Source: Bradyrhizobium sp. AS23.2 (GTDB lineage: Bacteria; Pseudomonadota; Alphaproteobacteria; Rhizobiales; Xanthobacteraceae). From it: a DNA stretch of 47,527 nucleotides. The notes beneath the pieces were generated by a model. That model had not been told where the DNA came from. It was given only the letters and a program-made list of their open reading frames with translations, and made no database searches. Position numbers and translations under genes: made by a program. The stretch's first letter is position 1, and each line of letters begins with the position of its first letter. Location of the stretch: positions 1-47,527 of the forward strand of contig NZ_LGHM01000127.1 in the NCBI RefSeq assembly GCF_001908185.1, in the 5' to 3' direction. Below are positions 42,713-47,527 of the stretch, in pieces.

Positions 42713-43015
42713 CTATCGTCCCGTATCGCACCTGCCGGCGAGCACGCGGTCGAGCCCGTAGAAGCGGTAGAGCAGAATGACGGCGGTCATGGTGATCGCG
42801 ATCACGCAGGCCGAGACCGACGTCACCGGCGGATCGATGTTGTCCTGGATACAGAGGAACATGCGCACCGGCAACGTCTCGGTGCCGGGTGCTGCGAGAA
42901 AGACGGTCATGCCGAGATCGTCGAAAGACTGGATGAAGGCCAGCGCCCAGCCGCTGATGACGCCGGGCAGGATCAGCGGCAGCGTCACGCGGCGGAACAG
43001 CGTCGGCCCGAGCAA
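42713..43015 (-). pseudogene. 3' remnant of an ABC transporter permease
   Basis: About 100 residues read FRRVTLPLILPGVISGW, then FIQSFDDLGMTVFLAAPG and two membrane helices to the stop nine bases before the oxidase gene. This is the C-terminal third of a PotC-like permease including the EAA-loop exit. Homology stops near 43000-43015. The missing part and the other transporter genes are absent, so it is not functional. Confidence 0.8.
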
Positions 43016-43142
43016 GACAGGGTGGTCGGAAGCCGAGCCGCTGTCGCGCCTGGCCAAGGCCTTTCTCAACGAGGTGCGCCGGGAGAGTGCGCTGCTGGAG
43101 CGCACAGCGCCACACCAGCGACATGAGGCAGAAAGAGACTAA
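43008..43142 (+). pseudogene. 3' remnant of a regulator, probably LysR family
   Basis: In frame to the TAA at 43140-43142: PSKTGWSEAEPLSRLAKAF followed by LNEVRRESALLER and a short tail. This resembles the C-terminal helix of LysR-type effector domains. No start or DNA-binding domain remains. It meets the permease remnant tail to tail inside about 15 bases. The family call is tentative. Confidence 0.45.
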
Positions 43143-43180
43143 GCTTGCGACCGCACGCGCAACCCTTTACCTGAGGGCAC

Positions 43181-43900
43181 ATGGCACGCATTACCATCAT
43201 CGAGACCGGACAGGTCCCGCAAAAATATCGCGAGCGCCACGGCTCGTTTCCGGACATGTTCGAGCGCATGGTCCGCGCCGAGGACCTGGCGGCCACGGTC
43301 GAGATCGTCAGCATCCCGAATGGCGATGCGCTTCCCGACCCGCGCAAGCTCGAGGCCATCCTGATCACCGGCGCGGCCGCCGGCGTCTATGACGGGCTCG
43401 ACTGGATCGCGCCGCTGGAAGACTTCGTTCGCACCGCTTACGCAAACAAGACGCCAATGGTCGGCGTCTGCTTCGGCCATCAACTGATCGCGCAGGCACT
43501 CGGCGGCACCGTGCGCAAGTCGGATAATGGTTGGGGCATTGGACGGCACGTCTATCGCGTGTTGGCGGACAACGGCGTCATTGACGGCGAAGAGATTGCC
43601 ATCGCCTGTTCGCATCAGGATCAGGTGATCGAGGCCCCGCACGACGCGCTGACGATCCTCTCGTCCGACTTCACCCCGCATGCCGGCCTGCTCTATGCAA
43701 ACGGCACCACGCTGACCGTGCAGCCGCATCCGGAATTCAACGTGGAGTTCGCGCAGTTGTGCTGCGAGCTGCGCGACGGAAAGGCGCCGGATGATGTCGT
43801 TGCAACGGCGAGGGAGTCACTGGCGCAGCCGATGGACCACGCGAAGCTGGGTGGGGCGATCACGAGGTTTCTCGCACGCAGACCTGTCCCCTCATCCTGA
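43181..43900 (+). CDS. Class I glutamine amidotransferase-like protein
   Basis: 239 residues. The catalytic Cys lies in VGVCFGHQLIAQALGG, and the His-Glu pair in QPHPEF. The rest of the triad fold (ILITGAAAGVYDG at the N-terminal side) is present. Such proteins hydrolyse gamma-glutamyl bonds, as in GuaA-like or PuuD-like enzymes; no synthetase partner is adjacent. Start at 43181 has GAGGG close upstream. It is followed by a dispersed repeat. Confidence 0.9.
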   Translation: MARITIIETGQVPQKYRERHGSFPDMFERMVRAEDLAATVEIVSIPNGDALPDPRKLEAILITGAAAGVYDGLDWIAPLEDFVRTAYANKTPMVGVCFGHQLIAQALGGTVRKSDNGWGIGRHVYRVLADNGVIDGEEIAIACSHQDQVIEAPHDALTILSSDFTPHAGLLYANGTTLTVQPHPEFNVEFAQLCCELRDGKAPDDVVATARESLAQPMDHAKLGGAITRFLARRPVPSS

Positions 43901-44040
43901 GGAGCGCGCTCTTGCGCGCGTCTCGAAGGATAGAGGCCGAGATGCAGCAGTAGGGCCTGCATGGTTCGAGACGCCGCGGAGCCTGTCATCGGGCCGCGCA
44001 TTGCGCGGACCCGGTGGCGGCTCCTCACCATGAGGGTTGA
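43893..44040. repeat. Dispersed palindromic repeat with nested module
   Basis: The outer ends are CCTCATCCTGAGGAGCGC and its inverse near GCTCCTCACCATGAGG, a repeat family I associate with Bradyrhizobium. The inner 43975-44022 segment (GCGGAGCCTGTCATCGGG to GACCCGGTGGCG) is the same module as at 16684-16728, inside a different outer element. Confidence 0.8.
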
Positions 44041-44055
44041 GAATGATGTCCCGGC

Positions 44056-44523
44056 TCAGAACGGATCGTTTCCCAGCCCCGGCACGTCCGCGGGCCGCGG
44101 CCCCGGCGCCGGCCAGTGAAACCGGCGCTCCTTCTCCGCGATGGCGATATCGTTGATCGACGCTTCGCGCCGTCTCATCAAGCCGTGCTCGTCGAATTCC
44201 CACTGCTCGTTGCCGTAGGACCGATACCACTGGCCGCTCGCATCGTGCCATTCGTACTGGAAGCGCACGGCGATGCGGTTGTCGTCGAAGGCCCAGAGGT
44301 CCTTGATCAGGCGGTAGTCCTGCTCCTTCTCCCATTTGCGGGTGAGGAACGCGACGATGGCTTCTCGGCCATGGAAGACTTCCGAGCGATTGCGCCAGCG
44401 GCTGTCCTCGGTATAGGCGAGCGCAACGCGCGCCGGGTCGCGCGAATTCCAGGCGTCCTCGGCCATGCGGGCCTTTTGCGCGGCGGTCTCTCGGGTGAAG
44501 GGCGGAAGCGGCGGGCGCGACAT
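44056..44523 (-). CDS. DUF1348 / NTF2-fold protein
   Basis: 155 residues from the ATG at 44523. SRWRNRSEVFHGREAIVAFLTRKW and IAVRFQYEWHDASGQWYRSYGNEQWEFDEHGLM match the DUF1348 branch of SnoaL-like proteins. Small enzyme or binding protein of unknown role. Lies 79 bases downstream of ybgC on the same strand. Confidence 0.9.
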   Translation of the reverse strand: MSRPPLPPFTRETAAQKARMAEDAWNSRDPARVALAYTEDSRWRNRSEVFHGREAIVAFLTRKWEKEQDYRLIKDLWAFDDNRIAVRFQYEWHDASGQWYRSYGNEQWEFDEHGLMRRREASINDIAIAEKERRFHWPAPGPRPADVPGLGNDPF

Positions 44524-44602
44524 GATGGCCTCATCGATCGATCGGGGCCGCAAATCTATCGCCGCAGTTGGTGGAGTCGATAGGGCATCACCTATCGGGC
44601 GA

Positions 44603-45052
44603 TCACGAAATCAGATCGGCCTTCATTAGCGTACGGATCGATTTCGGGATCGGCTGCGCGCGGCCGCCGCTGATGAAGGCGACGCGCACCTCGGCTTTCA
44701 CCAGCACATCCTCGCCGCGCCGCACCTCCTGCGCCAGCATGATGGAGGCGCCCTTCACCGCGATCGGCCAGGTTACGACGTCGAGCACGTCGTCCATCCG
44801 CGCAGGCTTGAGGAAATCCAGATGCATCGAGCGCACCACGAAGGCGAAGCCGGCATCTTCCGTCGCGGGCTGCTCGAACAGCGCCTGCTGCTCGGCTCCC
44901 ATCAGCCGCAGATGATTGGTCCGCCCGCGCTCCATGAAGCGGAGATAATTGGCGTGATAGACGATGCCGGAAAAATCCGTGTCCTCGTAGTAGACGCGGA
45001 CCTGCATGTGGTGGCGGCCGTCGCGGACCTCGCCGTCGAGATGAGCTGTCAC
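44603..45052 (-). CDS. ybgC: Tol-Pal associated acyl-CoA thioesterase YbgC
   Basis: 149 residues from the GTG at 45052 (AGAGG eight bases upstream, then TAHLDGEVRDGRHHMQ). Hotdog fold with the YbgC signature VRVYYEDTDFSGIVYHANYLRFMERGR, where Asp is catalytic. It hydrolyses short or branched acyl-CoA, possibly acyl-ACP, and usually precedes tolQ. Here tolQ is about 36 kb away in the same orientation. Confidence 0.93.
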   Translation of the reverse strand: MTAHLDGEVRDGRHHMQVRVYYEDTDFSGIVYHANYLRFMERGRTNHLRLMGAEQQALFEQPATEDAGFAFVVRSMHLDFLKPARMDDVLDVVTWPIAVKGASIMLAQEVRRGEDVLVKAEVRVAFISGGRAQPIPKSIRTLMKADLIS

Positions 45053-45121
45053 GTCGCGAGCCTCTTCGCATTTCGGTAACCAGTCCGTTTTGCGCAAAAA
45101 CGGCCGGCCGCGCAAGCGCCG

Positions 45122-46039
45122 CTACGCCGCCAAAGCCCCCCGCCCCAGCGTCACCTCGACGATTTCCGGCGGCACGCCGACGCGGACCGGCATGATGCTG
45201 CAACCGAGGCCGCCGGAAATGATGACGTCGCATTTCAGCCGCAGATGGCCATAGGCGAGCCGAAGGCCGTGTTGCGTCGGAACCGCCGGGGACCAGCCGA
45301 GCAGGCGAACCTGGCCGCCATGGGTATGACCGGACAGTTGCAGCGCGACGCGCGCGGGGACGCGCGCCGCGATGTTGGGCTCGTGCGCGAGCAGGATGAT
45401 CGGCGCGTTGTCAGTAACCTTCGCGAGCGTGCCCGCAAGATCGTCGGCGCCGAAGCGCTGCAAGCGGCGATAGCGCTGCGCCGGATAGTAGGCGAGCTGA
45501 TCGCCGAGGCCGGCAAGCCAGAACGATCGGCCATCCTTGGTGAGACGCACGGCGTCGTTCTCGTAGACGGGGATCCCGGCCGCCTCCAGCGCACGATGCG
45601 CCACCGTTGGTCCGCGCCCCATCCGCTGCACGGTCTTGTCGTCCCAATAGTCGTGATTGCCCATGACGGCATGGACGCCAAGCGGCGCCTTGAGGTCGGC
45701 CAGCACCCTGGCCCATTCGCTCGACGGAATGATGCGCGTAACCTGGCGAATGCCGGCGACATAGTCGCCGAGCAGCACGATGAGGTCGGCGTTCAGCGCG
45801 TTGGTACGATCGACGATGGCCTCGATCCGCTCCAGTGACATCCATGGGTCGCAGGCATGAATGTCGGCGATCACCGCGATCTTCAGCGGAAGATCCGCCG
45901 GCCATTGCCGTGGCGTCGGATGATAGCGGGTGACGCGGAGCCGCAGCACCGGCTCGACGCCGACGCCATAGGCCGCGGTCGAGACGCCGAGGGCGGACAG
46001 ACCGCCGATGGAACGGATGAGGTGACGGCGCGAGATCAT
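45122..46039 (-). CDS. Tat-exported metallophosphoesterase (YkuE-like)
   Basis: 305 residues. A Tat-type signal (SRRHLIRSIGGLSALGVSTAA) is followed by all five metal-binding blocks of calcineurin-like phosphoesterases: ADIHACDP, LLGDYVAG, GNHDYWDD, LLAHEPN and SGHTHGG. A periplasmic or membrane-bound phosphoesterase, as in YkuE or lipid-phosphate hydrolases. It sits between ybgC and the DUF6869-type gene. Two palindromes lie 60-100 bases upstream. Confidence 0.93.
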   Translation of the reverse strand: MISRRHLIRSIGGLSALGVSTAAYGVGVEPVLRLRVTRYHPTPRQWPADLPLKIAVIADIHACDPWMSLERIEAIVDRTNALNADLIVLLGDYVAGIRQVTRIIPSSEWARVLADLKAPLGVHAVMGNHDYWDDKTVQRMGRGPTVAHRALEAAGIPVYENDAVRLTKDGRSFWLAGLGDQLAYYPAQRYRRLQRFGADDLAGTLAKVTDNAPIILLAHEPNIAARVPARVALQLSGHTHGGQVRLLGWSPAVPTQHGLRLAYGHLRLKCDVIISGGLGCSIMPVRVGVPPEIVEVTLGRGALAA

Positions 46040-46102
46040 GGAAGCCCGCTTCTGATGCAGCCTCTTGATGCCGTCCGATTGAAGCGGAATTGGGGTGCGC
46101 TC

Positions 46103-46137
46103 GTGCAGACCATCTGCACCCGCGTGCAGATGTCTGC
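46103..46137. promoter_or_regulatory. Tandem GTGCAGA palindromes upstream of the metallophosphoesterase
   Basis: GTGCAGA-cca-TCTGCAC (46103-46119) is perfect; GTGCAGA-tg-TCTGCC follows directly (46124-46137). They lie in the gap between the DUF6869-type gene and the metallophosphoesterase start. A repressor site or a terminator of the upstream gene are both possible; there is no T tract. Confidence 0.4.
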
Positions 46138-46144
46138 CGGATGG

Positions 46145-47011
46145 TTACCGGCGGCCTTGCCCGACCAGTGCATCCAGCCGCGTCTTCAATTCGCCGGACG
46201 CGCGGTAGTACCAGACGCCGCCGAGCAGCTCACGGAACCGTGAGTCGGCGCGCGCCTCGCGCTCGATGCGGTCGATCGTCCCGACGCTGATCACGTCTTC
46301 AAGAGGGCCTGCGGCCAGCAGCGACAGCAGCACCGGATTGGACTCGATCTTCAAGATCTGAAGGATCCAGTCGATCATCTTGTCGGGATCGTCCTCGCGC
46401 AGGTCGCGCTCGAAATCCATGATCGCGAACAGATTGTCGTCCTGGTCGCGTTCGGACCTTGAATATTGCTCGACCCAGGCGCGGGCGAGTTCGGCAACCG
46501 ACATATTGGCGCAATCGAGCGGCTCGCGCGGCGTGCGCTGCGCCAGGTGGTCGGCGTGCCAGGCCTCGCTGTCGGCAAGTCTTGCAATGCGCGGCCTCAA
46601 GGGATCGTCGGGACCAAAATGCACGCCCCCAAGCAGCCAGCGCAGCCGGTCATTGTGCGCGGCCTCGTGCTCGACCCGCGCCATCATCTCCTCGCCGTGT
46701 GCGTAGAACAGCGCCAGCAGGAACTTGTCGTTGAGCTGCATCACCGTGGGCTTGTCGGCCTCGGTCCTGAGGACCTCCAGCACGAGATCGAGCGCTCCGT
46801 GCGGCCGGCGATGCGGCAAATGATCGAAATAGAGTTTGATGGCCCAGATGCTGCCGGCCTGGTCGCGGCGGCTGACGCGCTGAAGCGCACACCACATCGA
46901 CGCCAGCTCGCCAAGCGGCATCGGATCCAGAAACGCCTCGGTCTCGTCGGGCGTGCGCAGCTGCGGCGCAGCCGCGATTGAGTCCAGCAATGTCGCGTCA
47001 GTCTGCCCCAT
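46145..47011 (-). CDS. DUF6869-type protein with two repeated domains
   Basis: 288 residues from the ATG at 47011. The two halves are recognisably the same fold: MPLGELASMWCALQR and MSVAELARAWVEQYS open them; LDLVLEVLRTEAD and IDWILQILKIESN match in the middle; RLRWLLGGVHF and RFRELLGGVWY end them. An internal duplication with soluble helical domains, no signal. Function unknown. It is 115 bases downstream of ruvB. Confidence 0.75.
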   Translation of the reverse strand: MGQTDATLLDSIAAAPQLRTPDETEAFLDPMPLGELASMWCALQRVSRRDQAGSIWAIKLYFDHLPHRRPHGALDLVLEVLRTEADKPTVMQLNDKFLLALFYAHGEEMMARVEHEAAHNDRLRWLLGGVHFGPDDPLRPRIARLADSEAWHADHLAQRTPREPLDCANMSVAELARAWVEQYSRSERDQDDNLFAIMDFERDLREDDPDKMIDWILQILKIESNPVLLSLLAAGPLEDVISVGTIDRIEREARADSRFRELLGGVWYYRASGELKTRLDALVGQGRR

Positions 47012-47125
47012 GTCTCCCCACTCCAATGTCGTTCCCCTCAAGTCATGTGCGTGAGCGGCGACCCCGATCGCCGCGCGTTCGCATTAGTGACGGAGTGAAA
47101 CTCGTGGGTTCACCGGCTGCGGCAG

Positions 47126-47527
47126 TCAGTCGTCCTCGGCCTGATCGGTGCCGAACAGGCCGAACTGTGCTGCCGCGTCGCGCGACGGCTCGGCGATGCC
47201 GAGATGGCGGAAGGCATGCGAGGTAAGCAGGCGGCCGCGCGGGGTGCGCTGGAGATAGCCGCACTGGATGAGGTAGGGCTCGATGATGTCCTCGATCGCA
47301 TCGCGCGGCTCGGACAGCGCTGCGGCCATCGTCTCGACGCCGACCGGGCCGCCGCCATAGTTGAGCGCGATGGTCGTGAGATAGCGGCGGTCCATGGCGT
47401 CCAGGCCCGCGGCGTCGACCTCAAGCGCGCTCAGCGCGTGGTCTGCGATTTTGCGGTCGATCTTGTCGGCATCGGCCGCCGAGGCGAAATCGCGCACGCG
47501 GCGCAACAGGCGGCCGGCGATGCGCGG
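47126..47527 (-). CDS. ruvB: Holliday-junction helicase RuvB, C-terminal end (cut by window edge)
   Basis: 134 residues are visible. RIAGRLLRRVRDFA and the winged-helix DNA-binding domain (MDRRYLTTIALNYGGGPVGVETMAAALSEPRDAIEDIIEPYLIQCGYLQRTPRGR) are unmistakable. The ATPase domain lies outside the window. RuvB drives branch migration with RuvA. Usually followed by ybgC-tolQRAB in this class; here followed by two other genes and then ybgC. Confidence 0.97.
   Translation of the reverse strand, partial: PRIAGRLLRRVRDFASAADADKIDRKIADHALSALEVDAAGLDAMDRRYLTTIALNYGGGPVGVETMAAALSEPRDAIEDIIEPYLIQCGYLQRTPRGRLLTSHAFRHLGIAEPSRDAAAQFGLFGTDQAEDD

Overview
The window is GC-rich alphaproteobacterial chromosome, most probably Bradyrhizobium or a close relative in the Nitrobacteraceae. 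The grounds are gene content, codon use, and several families of palindromic intergenic repeats that I associate with that genus. No tRNA, rRNA, CRISPR array, integrase or transposase was seen.

The two ends belong together. Bases 1-8584 carry the Tol-Pal envelope machinery on the minus strand (tolQ, tolR, tolA, tolB, then pal and the start of ybgF/cpoB). A GGDEF-EAL protein and a FeeM-like acyltransferase sit between tolB and pal. At the far end, 44603-47527 holds ybgC, a metallophosphoesterase, an internally duplicated DUF6869-type protein and the 3' end of ruvB, also on the minus strand. In many alphaproteobacteria ruvCAB-ybgC-tolQRAB-pal is one block. Here ybgC and tolQ are about 36 kb apart in unchanged orientation, so the middle is accessory cargo.

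The cargo is modular. (1) 9.0-12.1 kb: an SDR, a serine acetyltransferase, and a fatty-acid desaturase preceded by a candidate sRNA or attenuator. (2) 12.2-13.6 kb: a TetR regulator and a DUF2852 membrane protein that share an 8-3-8 operator. (3) 13.6-15.1 and 18.4-21.3 kb: an ECF42-type sigma factor with its DGPF partner, two YciI proteins, and SnoaL, SRPBCC and VOC proteins. Four of these transcription units carry the same promoter, TGTCGG-N17-CGTC, so the two clusters look like one sigma-factor regulon. A chemoreceptor remnant, an SDR, a ClpP-like exported protein and a 30-residue small protein split it. (4) 21.4-25.9 kb: a hydroxyacid dehydrogenase, a chemoreceptor, and a divergent TetR/GST pair. 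(5) 26.0-29.4 kb: a PQQ alcohol dehydrogenase (frameshifted in a 7-base homopolymer), a cytochrome c and a XoxJ-like protein. Upstream are a 13-codon ORF ending in seven Cys codons and a strong hairpin. (6) 29.4-37.9 kb: hydantoinase A/B, a sirtuin, an SDR, a nucleobase permease and divergent dctA. (7) 38.0-43.9 kb: an ABC-F ATPase, a three-subunit FAD/[2Fe-2S] oxidase operon ending in a coupled 25-residue ORF, a rearrangement scar joining two gene remnants, and a glutamine amidotransferase.

The strongest leads are the four-promoter ECF42 regulon, the poly-Cys leader ORF, the paired TetR operators, the split ruv-tol block, and a small palindromic module nested in two unrelated repeat families. 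Everything was read by eye; no database search was run.
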